DNA of 64,000 nucleotides from Kordiimonadaceae bacterium (GTDB taxonomy: Bacteria > Pseudomonadota > Alphaproteobacteria > Sphingomonadales > Emcibacteraceae), in NCBI GenBank assembly GCA_024236295.1, contig JACKKT010000002.1, forward strand, positions 124,001 to 188,000, written 5' to 3'. Each line of letters starts with the position of its first letter. Positions within the stretch are counted from its first letter, which is position 1. Both the position numbers and the translations under genes were made by a program. Positions 18,772-27,670 of this stretch are shown piece by piece. Below the pieces are notes generated by a model. That model had not been told where the DNA came from. It ran no database searches and was given only the letters and a program-made list of their open reading frames with translations.

Positions 18772-19360
18772 CGATCAATTTCTTAAAGGCATTGGCCCTG
18801 TGGCTGATGGCATGTTTTTCATCAGCATTCATTTCACCAAAGGTCTGCTCATACCCGTCAGCAACGAACATCGGATCATAGCCAAATCCATTTTCGCCCC
18901 TGATCGGCCAGACCAGTTTTCCATGAACCTGCCCTTCAAAAGTTTCGACATGCCCGTCGGGCCATGCCAGCGATAACGCACAAGCGAAATAGGCACCACG
19001 GTCCTTTTTCCCAAGTTCAAGATTTAACTTGCCCATGGCAAAATTAAAATCCCGCTCTTCTTTCCAGGGGTTATAGGCATAACGTGCTGAATGTATGCCC
19101 GGCGCACCATCAAGCGACGGCACAACAAGCCCGCTATCATCCGCAAGGGCGACAAGCCCTGATTCATGACTGGCCGTTGTTGATTTTATTTCGGCATTGG
19201 CAATAAAACTGTTCCCGTCTTCTATTGGTTCCGAAAGATTTAGTTCAGCAGACGATAAAACTTCCACCCCAAAGGGGGCGAGTAGGTCACATATTTCGCG
19301 GACTTTCCCCTTATTATGGCTGGCAACAACCAGTTTATTCTCTGTGAATTTTCGGGCCAT
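18752..19360 (-). CDS. rdgB: XTP/dITP pyrophosphatase
   Basis: 202 residues. It removes non-canonical purine nucleoside triphosphates from the nucleotide pool. The N-terminal substrate loop VVASHNKGKVREI, the metal-binding ALADDSGLVV, the PGIHSARYA motif and the C-terminal HAISHRANAFKKL are all present. It lies 6 bp after rph and overlaps hemW, in an rph-rdgB-hemW operon common in alphaproteobacteria. Confidence 0.95.
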   Translation of the reverse strand: MARKFTENKLVVASHNKGKVREICDLLAPFGVEVLSSAELNLSEPIEDGNSFIANAEIKSTTASHESGLVALADDSGLVVPSLDGAPGIHSARYAYNPWKEERDFNFAMGKLNLELGKKDRGAYFACALSLAWPDGHVETFEGQVHGKLVWPIRGENGFGYDPMFVADGYEQTFGEMNADEKHAISHRANAFKKLIDACFKP

Positions 19361-19366
19361 CAGACA

Positions 19367-20083
19367 TTAAATCCCAAGCGTTTTTCGCTGCATTTTTGTT
19401 ATCTGATCGATCCCCATTCGGGCAAGGCGCATCATCCGGAGCAATTCTTCTTCACTAAATGGTTTTTCTTCAGCTGTGCCCTGAATTTCAATAATCTGAC
19501 CCGAGCCTGTCATTACAAAATTGGCATCGGTTTCTGCACTGCTGTCTTCATCATAATCAAGATCAAGAATCGGTTGACCATTAAAAACGCCGCAGGATAC
19601 GGCGGCAACCTCATGCTTGATGGGAATTGATTTAAGCATGCCATCCGCCACCATTTTCTGTAAACACTGGTAAAGGGCGACATACCCTCCGGAAATAGAC
19701 GCGGTTCTTGTACCCCCATCCGCCTGAATGACATCACAATCTATTTTTATCTGACATTCCCCAAGTGCATCCATATCAACCGCCGCCCTTAATGAACGGC
19801 CGACAAGACGCTGTATTTCCTGCGTGCGTCCTGACTGTTTACCACGTGCTGCTTCTCGCCCCATTCGTCCATGGGTTGAACGGGGAAGCATGCCATATTC
19901 ACCAGTGACCCATCCTTTCCCGGTTCCTTTTAAAAAGGGCGGTGCTTTATCTTCCAGTGTAGCTGTGCATAATACATGGGTATCACCAAATTTTATCAAG
20001 CATGACCCTTCGGCATATTTTGAGAAGCCGGGCTCCATTGAAATATCTCGCATTTGATCCGCACTTCGGCCAGAGGGGCGCAT
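19367..20083 (-). CDS. rph: Ribonuclease PH
   Basis: Taken from ATG at 20083, giving 238 residues (MRPSGRSADQMR...), the normal RNase PH length, with CGGAG 8 bp upstream. A longer frame to 20149 adds 22 unlike residues and was not used. The enzyme trims tRNA 3' ends phosphorolytically. RSTHGRMGREAARGKQSGRT and IDCDVIQADGGTRTASISG are hallmark stretches. It is divergent from hrcA. Confidence 0.95.
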   Translation of the reverse strand: MRPSGRSADQMRDISMEPGFSKYAEGSCLIKFGDTHVLCTATLEDKAPPFLKGTGKGWVTGEYGMLPRSTHGRMGREAARGKQSGRTQEIQRLVGRSLRAAVDMDALGECQIKIDCDVIQADGGTRTASISGGYVALYQCLQKMVADGMLKSIPIKHEVAAVSCGVFNGQPILDLDYDEDSSAETDANFVMTGSGQIIEIQGTAEEKPFSEEELLRMMRLARMGIDQITKMQRKTLGI

Positions 20084-20224
20084 ATATTTTCTCCGTATAA
20101 TTAAAATAATTTCAACGGTTTTACATGCTAATCGATTTCTTTTCCACAAAATATAGGGAATTTTATTTTTTAACCTCCACCGTTGACCTGATGAATGAGC
20201 ATACCTACATTATGACAGAGAATT

Positions 20225-21274
20225 ATGATGAATATATTGAATGACAGATCACGGGAAATATTCCGCCAGATTGTGGACGCCTATATTTTGACTGGCGAGC
20301 CGGTTGGATCACGCACGCTATCAAAAAAAATCCAGATGCCCCTCTCGCCTGCTTCAATAAGAAATGTCATGGCAGATCTTGAAGAAAGCGGATTGATCTA
20401 TTCTCCATATACCTCAGCTGGTCGGATACCTACCCAGATCGGTTTGCGGCTTTTTGTCGATGGTCTGCTCGAAATTGGCAATCTAAGTAAAAAAGAACGG
20501 AACGAAATAGAAGTCCATTGCAAAAATAATGGGGAACGGATGGAAGACCTGCTTATTCAGGCAACAAGCATGCTTTCTGGTCTGTCTAAATGCGCTAGCG
20601 TTGTAGTCGCCCCTAAAAAAGAAAAACCTCTGAAACATGTGGAATTTGTAGCCATCAGCCCTGGTCGGGCATTGGTTGTGATGGTTAGTGAAGGTGATGA
20701 TGTGGAAAATCGTATTATCGATGTTCCGCCGGGTATCACCTCTTCTGCTCTGATCCAGGCCGCGAATTATATCAATTCAAAACTCATCGGCCAAAATTTT
20801 GAACAGGCAAAGGAACAGATAGAACGGGAAATCCTAATTCACCAGGCTGATCTGGATAACCTGACCAAGGATCTTGTTAAACAGGGTCTTGCCGTCTGGA
20901 GCGGAAGTTTCGGTGACAAGGAAAAAATAACAAGAGAATCTTTAATAGTAAGAGGACAGGCAAATCTGCTTGAGGATTTGCAGGCAAAAGAGGATCTGGA
21001 AAGGATCCGATTGCTGTTCAGTGATCTGGAGCGGAAAAAAGATCTTATAGAATTATTGGCGCTGGCAAAAGACGCAGAAGGAGTTAGAATTTTTATCGGG
21101 TCCGAAAATAATCTCTTTTCTCTTTCGGGTTCTTCTGTTATCGCTGCCCCTTATATGGATGAAAATAATAATTTACTCGGGGTGATTGGCGTGATAGGTC
21201 CAACAAGGCTTAATTATGCACGTATCATTCCCATGGTTGATTACACTGCTAAAATAATTGGAAAAATACTCTAA
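20225..21274 (+). CDS. hrcA: Heat-inducible transcription repressor HrcA
   Basis: 349 residues. An N-terminal winged helix (SREIFRQIVDAYILTGEPVG, then SRTLSKK) is followed by the HrcA dimerisation and insertion domains. HrcA normally binds CIRCE elements. I saw no TTAGCACTC-N9-GAGTGCTAA in this window, so its targets (typically groESL in this class) lie elsewhere. Its stop overlaps the grpE start (TAATG), giving an hrcA-grpE operon. Confidence 0.95.
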   Translation: MMNILNDRSREIFRQIVDAYILTGEPVGSRTLSKKIQMPLSPASIRNVMADLEESGLIYSPYTSAGRIPTQIGLRLFVDGLLEIGNLSKKERNEIEVHCKNNGERMEDLLIQATSMLSGLSKCASVVVAPKKEKPLKHVEFVAISPGRALVVMVSEGDDVENRIIDVPPGITSSALIQAANYINSKLIGQNFEQAKEQIEREILIHQADLDNLTKDLVKQGLAVWSGSFGDKEKITRESLIVRGQANLLEDLQAKEDLERIRLLFSDLERKKDLIELLALAKDAEGVRIFIGSENNLFSLSGSSVIAAPYMDENNNLLGVIGVIGPTRLNYARIIPMVDYTAKIIGKIL

Positions 21275-21861
21275 TGACTGACGAAAACAAAAAACAGGAC
21301 GCTGAAACACCGGAAGAAGAACTGGTTGATCAGCTTGATTCTTCCAAAAAGGAAGAAGAAGTAACGCCACTTAGTGTTGCCGAAGCAGAAATCAATGATC
21401 TTCGTGACAAACTGCTGCGTGCTGTCGCTGAAGCGGAAAATGTGCGCCGACGTGCAGAAAAAGAAAAAGCGGATGCAGCAAATTATGCTGTAACCAACTT
21501 TGCCAGGGATATGCTAGCAATTGGTGACAACCTTCACCGTGCACTGGAGTCTATTCCCGAGAATGCAGAACTTCCGGAAAATATTAAAAATCTCATCGAA
21601 GGAGTCAGAATGACAGATCGTGAGCTTCATAATATTTTTGAAAGACACGGTATTCATAAAATTGATCCAAAAGGTGAAGCATTTGACCATAATCACCATC
21701 AGGCAATGTATGAAAGCGAAACGAATGATCCTGACGGCATGGTTATTCAGGTACTTCAGGTTGGCTATAAAATCAAAAATCGCCTGCTTAGGCCCGCTAT
21801 GGTAGGTGTTTCAAAAGGTGGTTCAGGAAAACCTGTAGAAAGTGTCGATACCACAGCATAA
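21274..21861 (+). CDS. grpE: Nucleotide exchange factor GrpE
   Basis: 195 residues. An acidic N-terminus and coiled-coil (AEAEINDLRDKLLRAVAEAE) precede the C-terminal beta domain (PKGEAFDHNHHQAMYE). It promotes ADP release from DnaK. It is coupled to hrcA by TAATG and followed by a strong terminator, so it is transcribed separately from dnaK. Confidence 0.96.
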   Translation: MTDENKKQDAETPEEELVDQLDSSKKEEEVTPLSVAEAEINDLRDKLLRAVAEAENVRRRAEKEKADAANYAVTNFARDMLAIGDNLHRALESIPENAELPENIKNLIEGVRMTDRELHNIFERHGIHKIDPKGEAFDHNHHQAMYESETNDPDGMVIQVLQVGYKIKNRLLRPAMVGVSKGGSGKPVESVDTTA

Positions 21862-21878
21862 TTATGTAAATTTATTGA

Positions 21879-21930
21879 ATAAAAAAAGGGATGATTTTTC
21901 TGGCTCATCCCTTATTTATATTTTATGTTT
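21879..21930. terminator. Bidirectional terminator after grpE
   Basis: A 9-bp perfect stem AAGGGATGA (21886-21894) with TCATCCCTT (21905-21913) has a T-rich stretch after it on the plus strand. On the minus strand seven T follow (A-run 21881-21887). It ends grpE and would equally end a minus-strand transcript from the small gene at 21956-22067. Confidence 0.85.
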
Positions 21931-21955
21931 TATTTTTTATGAGTTTAAAGATGGT

Positions 21956-22067
21956 TTACTTTGGCGACCGTGCCCAGCCGTCTAATGCGATAACACAGTC
22001 TGATTGCGCAAAACGATATACAGGTAGTGCTGTCAGGGCATTAAAACACCTTATGGATTTTCTTCAT
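21956..22067 (-). CDS. Small protein gene with an in-frame stop, readable with a +1 shift
   Basis: An ideal Shine-Dalgarno AGGAGG (plus-strand 22075-22080) lies 7 nt before ATG at 22067. The zero frame reads MKKIHKVF then TAA. A +1 slip on TTT-T (22043-22046) continues as NALTALPVYRFAQSDCVIAL plus DGWARSPK and stops at 21956, about 36 residues in total. A hairpin with a T-run follows at 21913-21881. The good ribosome site, protein-like second frame and terminator together suggest a real small gene. It is either inactivated by one extra T, mis-sequenced in the homopolymer, or expressed by programmed frameshifting. The family was not recognised. Confidence 0.4.
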
Positions 22068-22178
22068 TTTGGTGCCTCCTAATATAAGTCTTTATGGTAT
22101 TTTTTATCAATTGCTCTCTATTCATAAACAGCAACATTGTCGCAATTTTTAAAAAATAAAAAAACTTACAAGAAAAAC

Positions 22179-22206
22179 CTTGCAGTCATAAAAAACACCC
22201 CTATAT
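22179..22206 (+). promoter_or_regulatory. Sigma-32 (RpoH) heat-shock promoter of dnaK
   Basis: CTTG at 22179-22182, then 17 bp, then CCTATAT at 22200-22206. This matches the alphaproteobacterial RpoH consensus CTTG-N17-CYTATnT. It lies 115 bp before the dnaK start, in the 459-bp grpE-dnaK gap, which otherwise holds only the terminator and small minus-strand gene. Confidence 0.7.
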
Positions 22207-22320
22207 AAGCTCCATGAGTAAAGCGCAAAAAATGCGCATGATAATTTATTAATTTTAATGAAAATACCGGGATCAGGGGCATAATTGACCTGGCCTCGGT
22301 GATTAGGAAACGAGGACAGT

Positions 22321-24234
22321 ATGGCAAAAGTAATTGGCATAGATTTAGGAACAACCAATTCATGTGTTGCGATCATGGATGGTTCAAAACCAAAAGTTAT
22401 TGAAAATTCAGAAGGGGGTCGTACGACACCTTCTATGGTCGCCTTTCTAGAGGATGGCGAAAAACTGGTGGGTCAGGCAGCTAAACGCCAGGCAGTAACC
22501 AACGCGGAAAACACTCTTTTCGCAATTAAGCGTCTGATTGGCCGTTCGTTTGATGATCCGGCGACCAAAAAAGATATAGAAATGGTGCCTTATAAAATCA
22601 TCAAATCAGACACCAATGATGCCTGGGTTGAAACTCGCGGCGAAAAAATGAGCCCGAGTCAGGTATCTGCTTTGATCCTGCAAAAAATGAAAGAAACTGC
22701 AGAGCATTATCTTGGAGAACCAGTAACCCAGGCCGTTATCACAGTTCCTGCTTACTTTAATGATGCCCAGCGTCAGGCAACAAAAGATGCCGGAAAAATT
22801 GCCGGTCTGGAAGTGCTGCGGATTATCAACGAGCCTACAGCAGCAGCGCTTGCTTATGGCCTAGATAAAAGTGACGGCAAAACAATTGCTGTTTATGACC
22901 TTGGTGGTGGTACCTTCGACGTTTCTATTCTTGAAATTGGTGATGGCGTTTTCGAAGTGAAGTCAACCAATGGTGATACATTCCTTGGTGGTGAAGACTT
23001 TGACATGCGTCTCGTTGAATATCTGGCAGACGAATTTAAAAAAGAAAATGGCATTAATCTTAAAAATGATAAAATGGCCCTTCAACGTCTTAAAGAAGCC
23101 GCAGAAAAAGCCAAGATTGAGCTTTCATCTGCAACACAGACCGAAATCAACCTACCTTTTATTACTGCCGATGCCAGCGGACCAAAACACTTAACTTTAA
23201 AGCTTACTCGGGCAAAACTGGAATCGCTTGTGTCTGACCTGCTTCAACGAACAGTTAAGCCATGTCAGGCAGCCCTTAAAGATGCCGGTGTCAAGGCATC
23301 TGAAATAGATGAAGTGGTTCTGGTCGGTGGTATGACACGTATGCCAAAAGTGATTGAAACCGTTAAGGAATTCTTTGGAAAAGAACCTCATAAAGGTGTT
23401 AACCCGGACGAAGTTGTTGCAATGGGTGCGGCAATTCAGGCTGGTGTGCTTCAGGGCGACGTTAAAGACGTGCTTCTTCTTGATGTAACACCACTTTCAC
23501 TTGGTATCGAAACACTGGGTGGGGCGTTTACACGTCTGATCGACAGAAACACAACAATTCCAACCAAGAAGTCACAGACTTTCTCAACAGCAGAAGATAA
23601 CCAGTCAGCGGTTACCATCCGTGTATACCAGGGTGAACGCGAAATGGCTGCAGATAATAAATATCTTGCCCAGTTCGATCTTGTCGGCATTCCTGCGGCC
23701 CCACGTGGTGTTCCGCAAATTGAAGTCATCTTCGATATTGATGCCAATGGTATCGTGAATGTTTCTGCAAAAGACAAAGGAACCGGTAAAGAACAAAATA
23801 TTCAAATTCAGGCATCAGGTGGCTTAAGCGAAGCAGATATCGAAGAGATGATCAAACAGGCCGAAGCCAATGCTGAAGAGGATAAAAAACGTCGTGCGCT
23901 GGTTGACGCCAAAAATAAGGCGGAATCCCTTGCCCATACTATTGAAGGTCAACTAAAAGAGCACGGCAGCAAGCTTGATGCTGGTGACAAATCAGCAATT
24001 GAAGATGCGGTCAGTGCCGTTAGAAGCGCACTGGAAGGCGATAATATTGATACAATCTCATCGACTACAGCAACGCTTGAACAGTCTGCAATGAAACTTG
24101 GTGAGGTTATTTACAAGGATCAGCAAGCGGGCGGTGATGACGGTGCCGCAAGTGCCGGTTCATCCGATGCGGAAGGAAGCGACGACGATATTGTTGACGC
24201 TGACTTTGAAGAAGTAGATGATGATAAAAAATAA
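22321..24234 (+). CDS. dnaK: Chaperone protein DnaK (Hsp70)
   Basis: 637 residues, full length. Starts MAKVIGIDLGTTNSCVA. The ATPase signature VYDLGGGTFDVSILEIGDG, the VVLVGGMTRMPKVIE motif, the substrate domain and the acidic tail (DDDIVDADFEEVDDDKK) are all intact. It folds proteins in the cytosol with DnaJ and GrpE, which are both encoded here. It is driven by the RpoH-type promoter upstream, and dnaJ follows after 96 bp containing a hairpin. Confidence 0.98.
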   Translation: MAKVIGIDLGTTNSCVAIMDGSKPKVIENSEGGRTTPSMVAFLEDGEKLVGQAAKRQAVTNAENTLFAIKRLIGRSFDDPATKKDIEMVPYKIIKSDTNDAWVETRGEKMSPSQVSALILQKMKETAEHYLGEPVTQAVITVPAYFNDAQRQATKDAGKIAGLEVLRIINEPTAAALAYGLDKSDGKTIAVYDLGGGTFDVSILEIGDGVFEVKSTNGDTFLGGEDFDMRLVEYLADEFKKENGINLKNDKMALQRLKEAAEKAKIELSSATQTEINLPFITADASGPKHLTLKLTRAKLESLVSDLLQRTVKPCQAALKDAGVKASEIDEVVLVGGMTRMPKVIETVKEFFGKEPHKGVNPDEVVAMGAAIQAGVLQGDVKDVLLLDVTPLSLGIETLGGAFTRLIDRNTTIPTKKSQTFSTAEDNQSAVTIRVYQGEREMAADNKYLAQFDLVGIPAAPRGVPQIEVIFDIDANGIVNVSAKDKGTGKEQNIQIQASGGLSEADIEEMIKQAEANAEEDKKRRALVDAKNKAESLAHTIEGQLKEHGSKLDAGDKSAIEDAVSAVRSALEGDNIDTISSTTATLEQSAMKLGEVIYKDQQAGGDDGAASAGSSDAEGSDDDIVDADFEEVDDDKK

Positions 24235-24264
24235 TCGGACATGTTTCGATAATAACTAAATAAT

Positions 24265-24300
24265 AATTGCGTCGCTTCAGTTATGACAGGCGGCGCAATT
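24265..24300 (+). other. Intercistronic hairpin between dnaK and dnaJ
   Basis: An 11-bp stem with one T-G pair (24265-24275 with 24290-24300) and a 14-nt loop. No T-run follows, so it is unlikely to be a full terminator. It may lower dnaJ expression or mark an RNA-processing or 3'-protection site. Confidence 0.5.
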
Positions 24301-24330
24301 GTTATAAACAGAAGCTAATCGGGTAGTTAT

Positions 24331-25461
24331 ATGTCAAAACAGGATTATTATGAATTATTAGGTGTCAGTCGTACAGTCGATTCTGTCACACTCAAGGCTG
24401 CCTATCGCAAACTTGCAATGCGATATCACCCGGACCGAAATCCGAATGATAACGATGCAGAAGCTAAGTTTAAAGAAGTTAACGAAGCCTATGATATTCT
24501 GAAAGACGATCAAAAACGCGCCGCATACGACCAATTTGGTCATAGCGCCTTTGAAAATGGTGGCATGGGTGGTGGAAGAGGATTTCATGGATTTGAAGCT
24601 TCGGGCTTTTCTGACATTTTTGAAGATCTGTTTGGCATGGCCAGCGGCCATCGCAGAGACCCCAATGCGGCCAGACGTGGAGCTGACCTTCGTTATAATC
24701 TCAGCATAACGTTGGAAGAAGCATTCCGGGGAAAATCTGCAAAAATTACTATTCCTACTGAAATTAACTGTAACACCTGTGATGGAAGCGGTGCTGCTGA
24801 TGGATCTAAACCTTCAGCCTGTACGACTTGTAACGGCATTGGTAAGGTTAGAAGCCAGCAAGGTTTTTTCATGGTTGAACGGACATGTCCTACCTGTCAG
24901 GGAAAAGGCCTCGTCATCGAGAACCCCTGTAAGGAGTGTCACGGTAGCGGCAAAAAAAATAAAAATAAAACGCTGGATGTAAAAATTCCTGCCGGTGTGG
25001 AAGAAGGAACAAGAATTCGTCTGGCCGGTGAAGGAAAAGCAGGTTCCCGTGGTGGCCCTGGCGGAGACCTTTATATTTTTATCGATATTGAATATCACCC
25101 TATTTTTAAGCGTGAAGGGTCGACCGTTTTCTGCGAGGTGCCAATTCCAATGACAACTGCTACTCTTGGCGGAAAGATAGAAATACCGACAGTCGGCGGT
25201 GAAAAAGCCGAGGTAAAAATTGTTGCTGGCACTTCAACAGGAAAAAGATACAGAATACAAGGAAAAGGTATGCCCATATTAAACCGTGACGCTTATGGTG
25301 ATATGGTCATTGAGGCGCATGTTGAAACGCCGGTTAACCTCAATAAAAAACAAAAAGAACTGTTACGTGCCTTTGCTGAGGAATGCGGAGATAATGTCAG
25401 CCCTGAAGCATCCGGATTTTTCAATAAAGTTAAGGAATTATGGGAAGATTTAACAGATTAG
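24331..25461 (+). CDS. dnaJ: Chaperone protein DnaJ (Hsp40)
   Basis: 376 residues. J-domain with H33-P34-D35, then a Gly/Phe-rich region. Four zinc repeats follow (CNTCDGSG, CTTCNGIG, CPTCQGKG, CKECHGSG), then the C-terminal peptide-binding domains. It stimulates DnaK ATPase and delivers substrates. It converges on the MarR gene with a 27-bp gap and no visible terminator. Confidence 0.97.
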   Translation: MSKQDYYELLGVSRTVDSVTLKAAYRKLAMRYHPDRNPNDNDAEAKFKEVNEAYDILKDDQKRAAYDQFGHSAFENGGMGGGRGFHGFEASGFSDIFEDLFGMASGHRRDPNAARRGADLRYNLSITLEEAFRGKSAKITIPTEINCNTCDGSGAADGSKPSACTTCNGIGKVRSQQGFFMVERTCPTCQGKGLVIENPCKECHGSGKKNKNKTLDVKIPAGVEEGTRIRLAGEGKAGSRGGPGGDLYIFIDIEYHPIFKREGSTVFCEVPIPMTTATLGGKIEIPTVGGEKAEVKIVAGTSTGKRYRIQGKGMPILNRDAYGDMVIEAHVETPVNLNKKQKELLRAFAEECGDNVSPEASGFFNKVKELWEDLTD

Positions 25462-25488
25462 GAAACCAGAAATAGAATAAACTGATTA

Positions 25489-25959
25489 TTATTCTTCAAA
25501 TACAAACCCTGCCTGGTTTTCCATTTTTTCAAGGAAACTGTTCATTAGCTCAACTTCTTCGCCCTCGGCGAAAGACATAAGTTCCTTTATCCAGATATTG
25601 TGTTTCTCAACAGCATCTGACAATCTGGATTTTCCTTCATCCGTCAATGCAACACTATAAATCCGCCGATCTGTAGGAAGTGATTTTTTTTCCAAAAGCC
25701 CACTTGTCTGCAAGCGCGAGGTCATCCCTGTCATATTGGCATTAGATACATTTAATTTACGGGAAAGGTTACTCATTGTTATCTGCCCCCCCTCTGCACA
25801 ATCAATAGCTAAAAGCACTTCATATTGAGCAAGGGACAGCGAAAATGCATGCTTCATCCGACGGTCAAGCTCTTGAGTAAGGCGAAAACTGTTTCCAATC
25901 ATTCGGCTCATAAGTTTAGTCTTCTGACACGGTCCCCCATCAATTTTTGCATACTTCAT
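25489..25959 (-). CDS. MarR-family transcriptional regulator
   Basis: 156 residues from ATG at 25959, preceded by AAGGAG at 7 nt spacing; a longer frame to 26007 has no such site. The winged helix is clear (QITMSNLSRKLNVSNANMTG) and the wing carries PTDRRIYSVALTDEG. Its ligand is unknown. It is divergent from the PLP decarboxylase gene, so it may control it through the 240-bp shared region, but I saw no clear MarR palindrome. Confidence 0.85.
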   Translation of the reverse strand: MKYAKIDGGPCQKTKLMSRMIGNSFRLTQELDRRMKHAFSLSLAQYEVLLAIDCAEGGQITMSNLSRKLNVSNANMTGMTSRLQTSGLLEKKSLPTDRRIYSVALTDEGKSRLSDAVEKHNIWIKELMSFAEGEEVELMNSFLEKMENQAGFVFEE

Positions 25960-26100
25960 GAAACAACTCCTTACCCCCAACCCTAATACTTTACAAAAAC
26001 ATAACAAACTACCTGCGCTATCCCTGTATTACACTAGCACAAGCATACTTATCCAACTTTTCATCTAGTATATCATTACCCTATACTTTTATTTAGGTCA

Positions 26101-26114
26101 TTGATATAGATCAA
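26101..26114. promoter_or_regulatory. FNR/FixK-type binding box
   Basis: TTGATATAGATCAA is a perfect TTGAT-N4-ATCAA palindrome, the consensus for FNR/FixK regulators. It lies 111 bp before the ATG of the PLP decarboxylase and 142 bp before the MarR start, so it could serve either gene in low oxygen. Confidence 0.6.
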
Positions 26115-26224
26115 ACATATATTTCAAATGCATTTTATAGATACATACTAACTTCAACTATTGCAATCCATTATATATAAAGATATCAATTAGCTCTGCT
26201 TTGTTTGACTATTTCTACAGGCTT

Positions 26225-27670
26225 ATGATGGTAAAAGAAAATTTCCGATCAAATTCAATGATCGCTCTTCAAGCCCTGACTGATTATCTGGAAGATTGTG
26301 AAAATAATCAAATTCCCGTTATCCATCAGAGACACATTTCTGAAATTATTAGTGACCTTGATCTTGACCAATTTGTCAAAGACGGGGGTATGTCAGAAGT
26401 CAGTCTCCAAAAATTTCTGGAAACCTACCTGGAAAATACAACCAGATTGCACCATAGACATTATATGGCCCATCAGGTTAGTGTTCCGCATACACTTGGT
26501 GCACTTGGCTCATTTATTAATGGCGTGACGAATAATGCGATGGCAATTTATGAAATGGGGCCTTCTGCCACAGCTATTGAATTTTTCATGATTAACTGGA
26601 TGCTTGAAAAAATTGGCTGGACACCTAGCCCTATACCTGGAACTGAAAACACCAAACATGTTCAGGCTTATGGTGGCGGGGTAATGACTCATGGTGGATC
26701 ACTTGCCAATTTAACAGCATTAACTGCCGCTAGAAGTGCCATGTTTCCTGATGTCTGGCGTGATGGCAATCCAGGTGATATAGTGGTTCTTGTACCGGAA
26801 CAGTCCCATTATTCTCTTAAACGTACAATTGGTATTATAGGTCTTGGTGAAAAAAACTGTATTTCAATGCCTGCCGATGAAGATGGGCGGGTCCTTCCAG
26901 CCCAAATTCCGGCATTAATCGACAAACTGGAAAATAACGGTAAAAGGATCATGGCAATAGTGGGGAATGCCTGTGGCACGGCGGCTGGACTTTATGACCC
27001 GCTGGAAGAAATCGGGGCAATTTGCCAAGAAAGGAAAATCTGGTTCCATGTTGATGCCGCTCACGGTGCCGGTGCCATAGTATGCGAAGAATACCGTCAT
27101 CTGGTTCGAGGGATCAGAAGCGCTGACAGTGTCATCTGGGATGCTCATAAAATGTTCAGAACACCCGTATTATGTGCTGCTGTACTTGTAAAAGATCATC
27201 ACCATATCGAACATGCCTTTTCCCAGGAAGCCAGTTACCTTGTACATGACAAGGAGCAGCCCGGTATTGATCTGATGATGCGCGCTGTTGAATGCACCAA
27301 AAGCGGACTTGGCTTAAAAATGTTTCTGTCTCTTGCAGCTATGGGTGAAAAGGGATTATGTGACTATATCAGCAGCCGCAACAGGCTCGCCATCGATGCC
27401 GCAAATTATATTAATAACCTTGACGATTTTGAATGCCCTGTCATGCCGGAAACATGCATACTTTGTTTTCGTATAGGCAGCGATAACAGGCGACAACTTG
27501 AAATAAGGAAAATACTTCTGCAGAATGGTCATTATTATATTTCAACAACATTATATAAAAATGCCCGCTGGTTAAGATGCGTTCTCATTAATCCGGATAC
27601 TACACTTGATGATCTTAAAGGGCTTTTTGCTGAAGTCAGAAAAATTAACAGCGAGCTCGATCAAAATTAA
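26225..27670 (+). CDS. PLP-dependent group II amino acid decarboxylase
   Basis: 481 residues from ATG at 26225 (a TTG at 26201 would add eight). The fold-type I decarboxylase pattern is seen in VQAYGGGVMTHGGSLANLTA, HVDAAHGAGAIV and the PLP lysine in WDAHK (residue 309 from this start). It belongs to the glutamate / aromatic amino acid / diaminobutyrate decarboxylase superfamily; the substrate cannot be told from the sequence. The N-terminus has HHRHYMAHQV, as in family members that bind substrate near a dimer interface. It has an FNR-type box upstream and shares TTAA with the DsbD-like stop downstream. Acid or anaerobic adaptation is a guess from the promoter. Confidence 0.85.
   Translation: MMVKENFRSNSMIALQALTDYLEDCENNQIPVIHQRHISEIISDLDLDQFVKDGGMSEVSLQKFLETYLENTTRLHHRHYMAHQVSVPHTLGALGSFINGVTNNAMAIYEMGPSATAIEFFMINWMLEKIGWTPSPIPGTENTKHVQAYGGGVMTHGGSLANLTALTAARSAMFPDVWRDGNPGDIVVLVPEQSHYSLKRTIGIIGLGEKNCISMPADEDGRVLPAQIPALIDKLENNGKRIMAIVGNACGTAAGLYDPLEEIGAICQERKIWFHVDAAHGAGAIVCEEYRHLVRGIRSADSVIWDAHKMFRTPVLCAAVLVKDHHHIEHAFSQEASYLVHDKEQPGIDLMMRAVECTKSGLGLKMFLSLAAMGEKGLCDYISSRNRLAIDAANYINNLDDFECPVMPETCILCFRIGSDNRRQLEIRKILLQNGHYYISTTLYKNARWLRCVLINPDTTLDDLKGLFAEVRKINSELDQN

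Noticed and set aside
20084..20149. Longer N-terminus for RNase PH
   Set aside because: The extra 22 residues are unlike the family and the internal ATG at 20083 has a good ribosome site and gives the normal length.
11568..21290. hlyD and grpE both start TAATGACTGACGAAAA
   Set aside because: The similarity is confined to the first few codons (MTDEN) of unrelated proteins and a common stop-start overlap; coincidence.
21891..22082. 63-residue plus-strand frame in the grpE-dnaK gap
   Set aside because: It begins inside the terminator hairpin and lacks a ribosome site; the minus strand carries the better small-gene signals.
20150..22320. CIRCE element for HrcA
   Set aside because: No TTAGCACTC/GAGTGCTAA dyad was found in the leaders of hrcA, grpE or dnaK.
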